In this document: one piece after another, positions 19,930 through 29,862 of the stretch | Numbering within the stretch: the stretch's first letter is position 1 | How the letters are laid out: every line of letters starts with the position of its first letter | Assembly (NCBI GenBank): GCA_913777665.1 | Contig: CAJYTF010000048.1 | Location: forward strand, 1-33,437 | DNA length: 33,437 bases | DNA from: an uncultured Myroides sp. | GTDB lineage: Bacteria > Bacteroidota > Bacteroidia > Flavobacteriales > Flavobacteriaceae | Reading direction: 5' to 3' | Notes under the pieces: generated by a model | What the model was told of the DNA's origin: nothing | What the model saw: the letters and a program-made list of their open reading frames with translations, nothing else | Databases searched by the model: none | Made by a program: the position numbers and the translations under genes

Positions 19930-20313
19930 TTACTTTTTTGCGTCTTTAGGGCGTTTAGCACCATATTTAGATCTTCTTTGTGTACGACCGTTAACACCGG
20001 CTGTATCTAAAGCACCACGTACAATGTGGTATCTAACTCCTGGTAAATCTTTTACCCTTCCACCTCTAACTAATACTATCGAGTGCTCTTGTAAATTGTG
20101 TCCTTCTCCTGGGATGTAAGCGTTTACTTCATTACCGTTTGTCAAACGTACACGCGCTACTTTACGCATTGCAGAGTTTGGCTTTTTAGGCGTTGTAGTA
20201 TAAACACGCGTACACACACCACGTCTTTGAGGACATGAATCCAAAGCAACCGATTTACTCTTCTTAGTTAATTGGGTTCTCCCTTTTCTTACTAATTGTT
20301 GAATTGTTGGCAT
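19930..20313 (-). CDS. rpsL: 30S ribosomal protein S12 (uS12)
   Basis: Decoding-centre protein and classic target of streptomycin-resistance mutations, 127 residues (E. coli 124). It contains the conserved [20 protein letters not shown] and the [20 protein letters not shown] segment. The wild-type lysines in these loops are present, so no resistance allele is evident. The frame is open 20 codons upstream to 20373, but [15 protein letters not shown] is the universal start, and the promoter -7 box overlaps the upstream position. It is the first gene of the cluster. Confidence 0.98.
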   Translation of the reverse strand: MPTIQQLVRKGRTQLTKKSKSVALDSCPQRRGVCTRVYTTTPKKPNSAMRKVARVRLTNGNEVNAYIPGEGHNLQEHSIVLVRGGRVKDLPGVRYHIVRGALDTAGVNGRTQRRSKYGAKRPKDAKK

Positions 20314-20370
20314 AATGTTTATTAAAAATTTTCTACATTCAAATTTGTTTCCCGTGTATTTTCGGGGATG

Positions 20371-20401
20371 CAAATATATAAATTATTATAATCAAAACAA
20401 A
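20371..20401 (-). promoter_or_regulatory. Promoter of the str operon (rpsL)
   Basis: The minus strand reads TTTG (20401-20398), 19 nt, then TATATTTG (20378-20371), a full match to the Bacteroidota promoter. The predicted transcript starts near 20365 and has a leader of about 50 nt. Its first bases can form a small CCCG/CGGG hairpin (20351-20354 with 20363-20366). This is the main promoter for the ribosomal supercluster. Confidence 0.8.
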
Positions 20402-20460
20402 CGTATTTCGTTTATTTTCAAAATATTTCTACATTTACGTTTATTAATCTAACAGTACCA

Positions 20461-22143
20461 ATGCATTTAAAAAAAACATACCTTATATATATAGTAAGTT
20501 ATTTTCTGTTGTGTTTTACAACCTTAAATGCTTTGTACAGCCAGCAAATTTACCTAAAAGTAAATGGTAAAAATACCAATGAAACATCTTTTTTAAAGCA
20601 AAATATTAAAGACAGTATTTTTAATAACGGGCAAGAAGTTGAAACCAAATTGATTTTTTTACAAGATTTTCTAAGAACGAACGGATATCTGTACCACCAA
20701 ATAACATCAGCAGAAAAAAAAGACAGTCTGTATCTTGTACATTTTGATTTAGGCAAAAAAACCGATAGTTTAAAAATTAACTTCAACAAGCACGAAGCCC
20801 AGTTAAAATCGATCTTACAAATTAACGAACCTTCCAAAACTATCGCTATACAAAACACCGAAAGCTTTCTTAAAAACATTGTTGAAAAATTAGCCAAAAA
20901 AGGTTATTCCATAAGCACGGTTAAGTTAATAAATCATCAATTTTTAAACGATATTATTACTGCCGATTTAGACTTGCATTTAGATGAACAGCGTAGAATT
21001 GACCAATTGGTTTTTACGCCTTACAACAACTTCCCAACAGGAATTAAACAGCGATTGATTAAGAAATACGAGAAACAACCGTTTACCGATGCCATTACAA
21101 GCGAACTGCAAAAAGAAATGAGTCAGTTTCCGTTTATAAAAACCACCAAACAGCCCGAAGTTCTTTTTACCGAGAGCAATACCGCGCTGTATTTATATGT
21201 AGAACGACAAAACATTAGTCAGTTTGATGGATTGATCGGATTTACGAACGATGATAACGGAAAAGTGCAGTTTAATGGTTATGCCGATTTGCAGTTAATG
21301 AACATTTTAAACAAAGGCGAACAACTGAAATTGTATTGGAAGAACGACGGAAATCAGCAAACGCAGTTTAACCTTTCGGGCGAAGTTCCTTATCTGTTCA
21401 ATACGCCTTTCGGATTGAAAGCTTCGTTGGAATTGTTCAAACAAGACAGCACCATGATGAACACCAAGTTTAACGCGGCGGTTTTATACTATCTTAATTT
21501 TAACCATAGGGTTGGTGTTGGATATCAATCAACATCATCGGTTGCGGGAACAGAGAATTTCTATCAGGCTGCCGATTACAACAATCAGTTTGTTACATTG
21601 AATTATTTATTGAACAAATATCAGGATCATCCCCTATTCCGACAAAAATACTATATCACCGGTTTAGCAGGTTTTGGATCGAAAACTGAGGAAAAAGATA
21701 ACCGCAAAGGCTCTCAACAATTTATAAACCTAACCGCAAGTTATCTATGGCAGATAAATAACCGCTGGTACTTCAACCAGCAATTAGAAGGATCGCTTTT
21801 GCGAAGTGCCATACCTTTATTATATAACGAATATTACCGTTTTGGTGGGATACATTCTATTCGCGGATTTAGAGAAAATTCTCTGCTTGCAAAAAGTCTA
21901 GTGGGTCTATATAACGAAGCCCGATATTTACTCGCTCCAAACATGTACATACATTCTATTACCGACGTTGCTTATTACGAAGGCGAAAACACCAACGATC
22001 TATTATATTCTTTTGGTTTAGGATTTGGGATACAGACCGGCGGTGGCTTATTCAATATTATTTACGCAAACGGCATACAGCCAAATACCGATTTTAAACT
22101 ATCAAACTCTATTTTTCATTTAAGCTACAAAACGCAGTTTTAA
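20461..22143 (+). CDS. Omp85-family outer-membrane protein (BamA/TamA-like)
   Basis: This 560-residue protein has an N-terminal hydrophobic signal sequence (about 1-27, ending NALYS). Roughly 200 residues of POTRA-like alpha/beta sequence follow, then a C-terminal beta-barrel from about residue 252. The barrel carries the Omp85 signature FGGIHSIRGF at 461-470, equivalent to the VRGY/F motif on the loop inside the barrel, and ends in the aromatic TQF expected for outer-membrane proteins. It is shorter than BamA (five POTRA domains, about 800 residues), so it is not the essential BamA. It is more likely a TamA-like or D15-type accessory member. It is divergent from rpsL. Its substrate is unknown. 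Confidence 0.85.
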   Translation: MHLKKTYLIYIVSYFLLCFTTLNALYSQQIYLKVNGKNTNETSFLKQNIKDSIFNNGQEVETKLIFLQDFLRTNGYLYHQITSAEKKDSLYLVHFDLGKKTDSLKINFNKHEAQLKSILQINEPSKTIAIQNTESFLKNIVEKLAKKGYSISTVKLINHQFLNDIITADLDLHLDEQRRIDQLVFTPYNNFPTGIKQRLIKKYEKQPFTDAITSELQKEMSQFPFIKTTKQPEVLFTESNTALYLYVERQNISQFDGLIGFTNDDNGKVQFNGYADLQLMNILNKGEQLKLYWKNDGNQQTQFNLSGEVPYLFNTPFGLKASLELFKQDSTMMNTKFNAAVLYYLNFNHRVGVGYQSTSSVAGTENFYQAADYNNQFVTLNYLLNKYQDHPLFRQKYYITGLAGFGSKTEEKDNRKGSQQFINLTASYLWQINNRWYFNQQLEGSLLRSAIPLLYNEYYRFGGIHSIRGFRENSLLAKSLVGLYNEARYLLAPNMYIHSITDVAYYEGENTNDLLYSFGLGFGIQTGGGLFNIIYANGIQPNTDFKLSNSIFHLSYKTQF

Positions 22144-22186
22144 TTTTATTTGGGTTGATAAATCACTGAATCTAAAACAGCATTTC

Positions 22187-22201
22187 AAAAAAAAAAAAAA
22201 A
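22187..22201 (+). repeat. 15-A homopolymer between the Omp85 and lipoprotein genes
   Basis: An uninterrupted run of 15 A lies in the 127-nt spacer. The rest of the spacer (22144-22270) is AT-rich and shows no clear promoter or hairpin. The run is not inside a coding region. Confidence 0.6.
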
Positions 22202-22270
22202 TCAGTATATTTATAGAACAAAACATAATAAACACTCATTTACTTAATAGTAACTTTAAAATTTTTAGTT

Positions 22271-22888
22271 ATGAGGATTTTATGTTTTCTACTTTTATTA
22301 TTTACACTACAATCTTGTGCTACTAAAAAATACACGAAAGCGCACTTGCTTTCTGACGGAATAAAATCTGCAACCGAAGAAACGTACAACTTTAACAATA
22401 ATCAGAAAAAGCTTTTGCAGAAAAAAGAAATCGTTTTTAAAAGCGGTCGGATTAAACATTCTAAAACGTTTGATTCATCTGGTAATCTTTTGCAGGAAAC
22501 AAACAAGAAAATGTGGTTTACCGAAGAACTTTATCCAAACAAAGAAACACTGTATCGTAAAACGCGCTGGAAACCCAACCGTCGCGAACGTATCAGCACA
22601 TATTTAAAAAAGCAAGACAAAAAAAGCGAAAGCATTTATCATTATAATAAAAACGGATCAATCAATAAAATAGTCGATAATTTTTCTACTTTTCAAACGC
22701 AGCATTTTCATTACACCCATAACGAATTGTCTAAAATTGAGATCACTTCAAAAGATGGTAAAGTTGTTGACGAAGTTGCCATTGAATGTAAAGAAAAAGA
22801 CAGCCAAGGCACTTGTTTAAAACAAATTAGAACATCAACCAAAAAAGGCACAAAAGAAGAAGTTATTATTAAACCTGTTTACAATTGA
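22271..22888 (+). CDS. Predicted lipoprotein, function unknown
   Basis: The 205-residue protein starts with a lipoprotein signal peptide: MRILCFLLLLFTLQSC, with the lipidated cysteine at residue 16. The mature part is very basic and hydrophilic, rich in Lys, Thr and Ser. It has scattered motifs of the type FDSSGNLLQE and YNKNGSINKIVD, which resemble the YD/MORN-like beta-hairpin repeats of bacteroidete antitoxin-like and envelope proteins, though too degenerate for a family call. Two late cysteines (IECKEKDSQGTCLKQ) could form a disulfide. It follows the Omp85 gene on the same strand by 127 nt. Whether they are co-transcribed is unclear. Confidence 0.7.
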   Translation: MRILCFLLLLFTLQSCATKKYTKAHLLSDGIKSATEETYNFNNNQKKLLQKKEIVFKSGRIKHSKTFDSSGNLLQETNKKMWFTEELYPNKETLYRKTRWKPNRRERISTYLKKQDKKSESIYHYNKNGSINKIVDNFSTFQTQHFHYTHNELSKIEITSKDGKVVDEVAIECKEKDSQGTCLKQIRTSTKKGTKEEVIIKPVYN

Positions 22889-22916
22889 ATAAAAACTATT
22901 TATATAAATACAGAAT

Positions 22917-22947
22917 TTAGATTTTTATAAATATAGTAATATCTTTG
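22917..22947 (+). promoter_or_regulatory. Promoter ahead of rlmB
   Basis: TATCTTTG (22940-22947) matches the -7 consensus TAnnTTTG and ends only 4 nt before the rlmB ATG. The -33 position, 19 nt upstream, reads TTAG, a weak match to TTG. If this box is used, the mRNA would be leaderless or nearly so. Confidence 0.6.
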
Positions 22948-22951
22948 CGCT

Positions 22952-23689
22952 ATGCAAAATGAACATCAAATATTTGGAATTCGTGCAGTTATCGAGGCGA
23001 TTAATGCAGGAAAAGAAATAGATAAAGTATTTATACAAAAAGAAGCTCAAGGCGATTTAATGCAGGAGCTTATGAAAACGTTGAAGAAAAACAACGTTAA
23101 TTTTTCGTACGTTCCGGTTGAAAAACTGAACAAATTAAGCAAATTCAACAACCACCAAGGTGCAGTTGCATCTATCGCGCCGATTAAATTTGTTACGATG
23201 GAAGAATTGGTTGAAGGTGTGTTGGAGAAAAAAGAAAATCCGTTGTTTTTAATTCTAGATCAGTTGAGTGATGCCCGAAATTTTGGTGCGATTATTCGTA
23301 CGGCAGAATGTACAGGTGTTGACGGAATTATTATTCAAAAACAAGGTTCGGCTCCGGTAAACGGGGATACGGTAAAAACATCGGCTGGTGCGGTTTTTAA
23401 TATTCCGATCTGTAAGGTAGATCATATCAAAGATGCTGTTTTCTATTTACAAGGTTCGGGAATTGCTACCGTTGCGGCTACCGAAAAAACCGAAAACAAT
23501 ATTTACGATATTGATTTTAACAAAGGAATTGCCATTATTATGGGATCTGAAGATAAAGGGGTAAATCCATCGGTTTTAAAGATTGTTGATGAAAAAGCAA
23601 AGTTACCAATGTTTGGAACTATTTCTTCGTTAAACGTATCGGTTGCTTGCGGTGCTTTTTTATATGAAGCTGTTAGACAACGTTTGTAA
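22952..23689 (+). CDS. rlmB: 23S rRNA (guanosine-2'-O-)-methyltransferase RlmB-type (TrmH family)
   Basis: SPOUT-class methyltransferase using S-adenosylmethionine; RlmB methylates the ribose of G2251 in the P loop of 23S rRNA. The protein has 245 residues (E. coli 243). It has an N-terminal substrate-binding domain (about 1-80, starting HQIFGIRAVIEAI) and the three SpoU motifs: DARNFGAIIRTA (107-118), IIMGSEDKGV (195-204) and LPMFGTISSLNVSVACGAF (218-236). The N-terminal domain and length favour RlmB over TrmH, but exact target specificity cannot be read from sequence. It is followed after 4 nt by a small membrane-protein gene. Confidence 0.9.
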   Translation: MQNEHQIFGIRAVIEAINAGKEIDKVFIQKEAQGDLMQELMKTLKKNNVNFSYVPVEKLNKLSKFNNHQGAVASIAPIKFVTMEELVEGVLEKKENPLFLILDQLSDARNFGAIIRTAECTGVDGIIIQKQGSAPVNGDTVKTSAGAVFNIPICKVDHIKDAVFYLQGSGIATVAATEKTENNIYDIDFNKGIAIIMGSEDKGVNPSVLKIVDEKAKLPMFGTISSLNVSVACGAFLYEAVRQRL

Positions 23690-23693
23690 TTAA

Positions 23694-23951
23694 ATGAAAG
23701 TTAAACATTACACATTTCTAATTTTTTCTTTAATTATCCTTGCTCTTATTTTTGGTTTCGGGATAATAAATACAATGGTTAGTTTAAAGTATGAAACAAA
23801 TTTTGATAATGAATGCATTTCAACAATATCTGGCGATAATTTGTGTAATTCTTTAAGAAATATAAAATACTTGTTTTATATAGATCTAATAGCAATTTTG
23901 ATTCTGCTATTATTTCAAGGAAAAATCATTAAAAAAACGGATTCTAATTAG
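23694..23951 (+). CDS. Small two-helix membrane protein
   Basis: The 85-residue protein has two hydrophobic helices (about 7-30 and 58-75). A polar loop of about 27 residues between them carries two cysteines (Cys41 and Cys51), and by the positive-inside rule it probably faces the periplasm. I recognise no family. The gene starts 4 nt after rlmB, so it is probably co-transcribed. Its base composition is more AT-rich than its neighbours. Its stop codon lies inside the stem of the bidirectional terminator. The correct frame and signal-like helices make it likely real but not certain. Confidence 0.65.
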   Translation: MKVKHYTFLIFSLIILALIFGFGIINTMVSLKYETNFDNECISTISGDNLCNSLRNIKYLFYIDLIAILILLLFQGKIIKKTDSN

Positions 23952-23967
23952 AATCCGTTTTTTTTTT
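23931..23967. terminator. Bidirectional terminator between the rlmB operon and katG
   Basis: A perfect inverted repeat centred near 23947-23948 has the core CGGATTC/GAATCCG. It is flanked by seven A on the left and ten T on the right (23958-23967), so it gives a proper T-tract on both strands. It ends both the plus-strand rlmB-membrane protein transcript and the minus-strand katG transcript (stop 23981). It overlaps the last codons of the small membrane protein. Confidence 0.9.
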
Positions 23968-23980
23968 ATCCATTTTTAAA

Positions 23981-26245
<2,265 letters not shown>

Positions 26246-26267
26246 TTATAGTTGTTTTATAGTTCTT
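26246..26267. repeat. 11-nt tandem repeat in the katG leader
   Basis: TTATAGTTGTT (26246-26256) is followed at once by TTATAGTTCTT (26257-26267), with one mismatch in 11. The repeat places two ATAG motifs one helical turn apart, starting 4 nt upstream of the katG ATG. It could be a regulator site or leader sequence. It does not match the complete OxyR pattern of four spaced half-sites. Confidence 0.4.
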
Positions 26268-26314
26268 TCATAAAATTACTAATAAAACAGGCAATTATCA
26301 TTTGTGTTGATATT

Positions 26315-26341
26315 AAAAATCTATTAAACTATAGATTTTTT
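26315..26341 (-). terminator. AT-rich hairpin after the rhomboid gene
   Basis: AAAAATCTAT (26315-26324) pairs perfectly with ATAGATTTTT (26331-26340) around a 6-nt loop. It lies 13 nt beyond the rhomboid stop codon, and on the minus strand the second arm ends in five T. The stem contains a single G-C pair, so it is a weak terminator at best. Because it also lies upstream of katG, it could instead be a palindromic operator. Confidence 0.5.
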
Positions 26342-26353
26342 AACTGCATGATA

Positions 26354-27127
26354 TTATTTCTGCAACGTATTATCTTTTATAATGTAGGATTGATGAATTG
26401 AATTGTTTTTACGATGGAAGGTATCATTATAAAGATATCCTGCAGCATCTTTTCTTAATAAGGGTAATGGATTGAAATTTCCTTTAGCATCAAACTGTCT
26501 GATAAAATCGTCTTTGCTTTCATCATAATCGGGATGTTGCCAATCGTACTTATATTCGGGTTCGAATTGCGGTCTTTTCAAAATGTAGGAAAGAAGAAAT
26601 CCAGAAATAAACCCCGCCAAATGCCCTTGCCACGAAATACCTTCTTCAATATCGGGCAACATATACCAAACCGACCCACCGTACAATATGATCATTAAAA
26701 ACGATATTGCCATTAAACGGTATTGTTTGCTGCGAATTCCTGTAAAAAACATATAAGCCGTTAAAACATAAATTAATCCGCTGGCACCAATGTGTGTCCC
26801 TGTTTTTGCAATAAGCCACGTACCAATGCCCGATAGTAAAATCCCACCAAAAATAAGCGTTTGCCAGTTTTTATAGTAGTAATAACATATTAGTGGAAGT
26901 AAGACCAAAAGCGCCAGTGTGTTGTTCCATAAATGTTGAATGGATCCATGCAAAAATGGCGAAAACAGTACACCGCGCAAACCTTTAAAGGTTCTTGGAA
27001 CGATTCCGAAATTATTAAGCTCAAAGAAAAAACGCCAGTCTATATAATAAACCAACCAGATCACTAAAAGCGAAACAAACGGAACCCAAAAAACTTGCGG
27101 ACGGTATTTTAATTGATCTATTTCCAT
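26354..27127 (-). CDS. Rhomboid-family intramembrane serine protease
   Basis: The 257-residue membrane protein has about six hydrophobic helices in the first 185 residues. The catalytic serine is Ser116 in the motif GASGLIY, and the partner is His169 in SWQGHLAGFISG. The conserved HLWNN (65-69) in the second helix provides the oxyanion-hole histidine and asparagine. A hydrophilic, acidic C-terminal tail of about 70 residues follows the membrane domain (from KRPQFEPEYKYDW) and has no recognised fold. Rhomboids cut substrate helices inside the membrane; the substrate here is unknown. The gene is divergent from rarA. Confidence 0.93.
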   Translation of the reverse strand: MEIDQLKYRPQVFWVPFVSLLVIWLVYYIDWRFFFELNNFGIVPRTFKGLRGVLFSPFLHGSIQHLWNNTLALLVLLPLICYYYYKNWQTLIFGGILLSGIGTWLIAKTGTHIGASGLIYVLTAYMFFTGIRSKQYRLMAISFLMIILYGGSVWYMLPDIEEGISWQGHLAGFISGFLLSYILKRPQFEPEYKYDWQHPDYDESKDDFIRQFDAKGNFNPLPLLRKDAAGYLYNDTFHRKNNSIHQSYIIKDNTLQK

Positions 27128-27140
27128 GAAAGAATCAAAT

Positions 27141-27148
27141 CAAAAATA
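27141..27148 (-). promoter_or_regulatory. Possible -7 box for the rhomboid gene
   Basis: The minus strand reads TATTTTTG, matching TAnnTTTG, 13 nt upstream of the ATG at 27127. No TTG is present at the -33 distance, so the match could be chance in AT-rich sequence. Confidence 0.35.
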
Positions 27149-27223
27149 AACCCAAATAAAAAAGACTGCCGTTTTGACATAAAATATCATTTCTCACAAC
27201 AAATTAAGTGCTCTTTATTTTTT

Positions 27224-27253
27224 TTGTAACGCCAAATCTATTTACTAATTTTA
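27224..27253 (+). promoter_or_regulatory. Promoter ahead of rarA
   Basis: TTG (27224-27226), 19 nt, then TAATTTTA (27246-27253), which differs from TAnnTTTG only in the last base. The box ends 4 nt before the rarA ATG, so the transcript would have almost no leader, as at rlmB. Confidence 0.5.
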
Positions 27254-27257
27254 CGAT

Positions 27258-28535
27258 ATGAAAGCACCTTTAGCAGAACGCATTCGCCCAAAAACATTAG
27301 AAGATTATATAAGTCAGGATCATTTGGTTGGTGCAACAGGCATTTTAACGCATAGTATTAAACGCGGCATTATACCATCGATGATTTTTTGGGGACCGCC
27401 CGGAACGGGGAAAACAACTTTAGCCGAAATTATTGCTCAAGAAAGCAAGCGACCGTTTTATGCGTTGAGTGCGATAAATGCCGGTGTTAAAGATGTACGT
27501 GAGGTTATTGAAAAAGCCAAAGGGCAAAATGGCTTATTTACACCTAAAAATCCTATTTTATTTATCGATGAAATCCACCGTTTTAGTAAATCGCAGCAAG
27601 ATTCTTTGTTGGCAGCTGTTGAAAAAGGTTGGATTACATTGATTGGTGCTACGACTGAAAATCCGAGTTTTGAAGTTATTCCCGCGTTGCTTTCACGTTG
27701 TCAGGTTTACACATTGAACGCGTTTACAAAAACAGATTTAGAGGCTTTGCTAAATCGTGCGTTGATTATTGATGAAGAACTGAAAGAAAAAAATATTTCG
27801 ATTATAGAAAACGAGGCTTTGTTCAGAGTTTCAGGTGGCGATGGCAGAAAATTGCTGAATACGTTTGAATTGATCGTAAATTCGATTGGTGATGAAACCG
27901 TTGAAATTACGAATGACAAAGTACTGCAGATTGTCCAAAAAAATACGGTTTTGTATGATAAAACAGGCGAACAACATTACGATATTATTTCAGCATTTAT
28001 CAAATCGATTCGTGGAAGCGATCCCAACGGAGCGGTTTATTGGTTAGCCCGAATGATTGAAGGCGGCGAAGATTTAAAATTCATAGCACGCAGGTTGGTT
28101 ATTTCAGCATCCGAAGATATTGGTCTGGCAAATCCAACAGCAATAATCATGGCGAATAATATTTTTCAGGCGGTGTCGGTTATCGGTTATCCCGAAAGCA
28201 GAATATTGTTAAGTCAGTGTGCTATTTACTTGGCAACATCGCCCAAAAGCAACGCCAGTTATATGGCAATTGGCAAAGCACAGGCAGCGGTAAAACAAAC
28301 CGGAGATTTGTCTATTCCGATTCATTTACGAAACGCTCCGACCAAATTAATGAAGGAATTGGGTTACGGCGAAGATTATAAATACAGCCACGATTATCCG
28401 GGAAATTTTACTTATCAGGAATATTTACCAGACGATTTAATCAACACACCATTTTACGAACCCGGAGAAAATGCGCGTGAAAAACAAACCAAAGATTTTT
28501 TACATCAACGTTGGCAGGGAAAGTATGGTTATTGA
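27258..28535 (+). CDS. rarA: Replication-associated recombination protein A (MgsA/WRNIP1-type AAA+ ATPase)
   Basis: AAA+ ATPase acting at stalled replication forks, related to clamp-loader subunits. The protein has 425 residues (E. coli 447). Walker A is GPPGTGKT (46-53), Walker [10 protein letters not shown] (101-109), sensor 1 region [11 protein letters not shown] (130-140), and the arginine-finger motif SRC (146-148). The C-terminal tetramerisation domain contains [20 protein letters not shown] and ends near [11 protein letters not shown], typical of RarA. It stands alone, divergent from the rhomboid gene, and a REP-like element follows about 10 nt after the stop. Confidence 0.96.
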   Translation: MKAPLAERIRPKTLEDYISQDHLVGATGILTHSIKRGIIPSMIFWGPPGTGKTTLAEIIAQESKRPFYALSAINAGVKDVREVIEKAKGQNGLFTPKNPILFIDEIHRFSKSQQDSLLAAVEKGWITLIGATTENPSFEVIPALLSRCQVYTLNAFTKTDLEALLNRALIIDEELKEKNISIIENEALFRVSGGDGRKLLNTFELIVNSIGDETVEITNDKVLQIVQKNTVLYDKTGEQHYDIISAFIKSIRGSDPNGAVYWLARMIEGGEDLKFIARRLVISASEDIGLANPTAIIMANNIFQAVSVIGYPESRILLSQCAIYLATSPKSNASYMAIGKAQAAVKQTGDLSIPIHLRNAPTKLMKELGYGEDYKYSHDYPGNFTYQEYLPDDLINTPFYEPGENAREKQTKDFLHQRWQGKYGY

Positions 28536-28544
28536 TGGATGTAT

Positions 28545-28630
28545 GCGTTAGGGATTGAAGCGGATAGCCCGCAGGTGCTGGAGCGATAGCGGAATGCACC
28601 GAGGACTTGCAGCGAAAAGCCCGACCCGAC
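28545..28630 (+). repeat. GC-rich REP-like intergenic element
   Basis: This stretch is clearly richer in G and C than the surrounding AT-rich sequence. Two related 17-nt boxes, TTGAAGCGGATAGCCCG (28555-28571) and TTGCAGCGAAAAGCCCG (28607-28623), match at 14 of 17 positions. Between them lies an imperfect hairpin GGTGC...GCACC (28574-28578 with 28596-28600). From memory, sequences of the form GCAGCGGAAAGCCCG recur between genes in flavobacterial genomes, so I read this as one copy of a dispersed repetitive element. The remaining spacer to 28710 is AT-rich and shows no gene. Confidence 0.6.
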
Positions 28631-28710
28631 TACTTACACGTATTTGGTGTTTATTAACTTCGTTCTATCATTGTAATTTGGCTTTGAAAAACCAATTTAG
28701 GGGAACGCCC

Positions 28711-28743
28711 AAAAAAAAATCTCGCCAAAGTATTGACGAGATT
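28711..28743 (-). terminator. Terminator of the six-gene ABC operon
   Basis: AATCTCG (28718-28724) pairs with CGAGATT (28737-28743); an inner CAA/TTG pairing extends the stem past one mismatch. On the minus strand the second arm is followed by a run of about nine T (28719 to 28711). It begins 8 nt beyond the stop codon of the last operon gene. Confidence 0.85.
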
Positions 28744-28751
28744 CTGTTATT

Positions 28752-29171
28752 TTATTGTTTATTTTTATTAAGAACCGTATATTCTAAAGCATTTTTCAAA
28801 GCATCAACGTGAGATTTGCTGCGTTTTTTTAATCTGCTTTCGCCGTTTGTTGTAAAAATTTGTTCGTTTTTGCAGTTTATTAAGCTTACTGTTAATTTAG
28901 TAGCAGTCATTGATTTTCCGCGTTCTACATTACAAGTTAAAAGTTTACAAGGATCTGCTTTAACTTCTTGCGGTAATTCCTGATCATCGTAAAAAACGGT
29001 GTAACCAGCTTCTTCTAATTTATGTTTTAAAAAAGAATTTACGCGGTATTCGTTAAACTCTTCCTGAAAATTATAAACTTTTTTCATTTGAACATATTTT
29101 GCGTTCAAACCTTGTGCCTGCATGCCTAAACCTAAACATGCGAAAAGCATTAATAATAAAAATTTCTTCAT
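28752..29171 (-). CDS. Small secreted protein, function unknown
   Basis: The 139-residue protein has a clear signal peptide (MKKFLLLMLFACLGLGMQAQ, cleavage near residue 19-20), so it is exported to the periplasm or surface. The mature part is mixed alpha/beta and basic, with three cysteines: two in DPCKLLTCNV and one in INCKNEQ. The phrase FLKHKLEEAGYTVFYDDQEL and the cysteine pair are features I associate with an uncharacterised flavobacterial family, but I cannot name it. The gene starts one nt after the HAD gene ends and is followed by a strong terminator, making it the last gene of a compact operon. Confidence 0.8.
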   Translation of the reverse strand: MKKFLLLMLFACLGLGMQAQGLNAKYVQMKKVYNFQEEFNEYRVNSFLKHKLEEAGYTVFYDDQELPQEVKADPCKLLTCNVERGKSMTATKLTVSLINCKNEQIFTTNGESRLKKRSKSHVDALKNALEYTVLNKNKQ

Positions 29172-29172
29172 T

Positions 29173-29862
29173 TTATAAGATCTCTAAAAGTTGATTTAAT
29201 TGTTGTACTTCTGCCACGCCAATGGTATTTTCTAATTTAAATTCGTTAAACCATACAGCCTGCATACCTACGTTTAACGCACCGTGAACATCGGCATTTA
29301 TATTATCGCCAATCATTAGGCTATTTTCGGCTTTAGTATTCGCTGTCGTTAAAGCATGTTGAAAAATTCCCGGATGCGGTTTTTTAACTCCTGCTATTTC
29401 AGAATTTGTTATTGTTTGAAAATACGCTGTTAAATTGGCATTTTTTAGCTTTTTTTCTTGAACAGCATCAGGTCCGTTGGTAATGATATGTAAACGATAA
29501 TTTTTTTTCAACACATCAAGCGTTTCGTAAGCGCCGTCAAAAACATGATTATGATTAGGCAGTTTACCGATAAATTCATCTGCAATATAATAGATATGAT
29601 CATCGTTAATCTTTACGTCAATAGCATCAAAAGTATCTTTTAATCTGCCATATCGTAAAAAATCGCGCGATATTTCTTCTCTTGAAAACCGTTCCCAATA
29701 AGAATCATTAATCGGTTTAAAATGCATCATAAAATCATCAACACCGTTTAATTGCATTTCGGTAAAAATAGCCTGAAAAGTCAATGCGGAATTTTTATCG
29801 AAATCATAAATCGTATGATCCAAATCAAAAAACAAATCGGTAATATGTTCCTTTTGTATCAT
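29173..29862 (-). CDS. HAD-superfamily phosphatase, YjjG type
   Basis: The 229-residue cytoplasmic hydrolase of the haloacid dehalogenase superfamily has the nucleophile Asp13 and acid/base Asp15 in FFDLDHTIYDF. The motif II threonine is Thr128 (HIITNG), the motif III lysine is Lys160 or Lys161, and the motif IV acidic pair is in GDNINAD (Asp186, Asp191). Length, the alpha-helical cap after motif I and overall sequence fit the YjjG subfamily, whose E. coli member dephosphorylates pyrimidine nucleotides and clears non-canonical ones. Substrate specificity here is inference. Its start codon overlaps the stop of the preceding secreted-protein gene by one nt. Confidence 0.88.
   Translation of the reverse strand: MIQKEHITDLFFDLDHTIYDFDKNSALTFQAIFTEMQLNGVDDFMMHFKPINDSYWERFSREEISRDFLRYGRLKDTFDAIDVKINDDHIYYIADEFIGKLPNHNHVFDGAYETLDVLKKNYRLHIITNGPDAVQEKKLKNANLTAYFQTITNSEIAGVKKPHPGIFQHALTTANTKAENSLMIGDNINADVHGALNVGMQAVWFNEFKLENTIGVAEVQQLNQLLEIL

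Noticed and set aside
20314..20373. A 20-codon N-terminal extension of S12
   Set aside because: [12 protein letters not shown] is the universal S12 start, and the upstream region holds the promoter and predicted transcription start.
28555..28812. An 85-codon plus-strand open frame after rarA
   Set aside because: It runs through the REP-like element and a terminator into the antisense of a good gene, and has no protein-like features.
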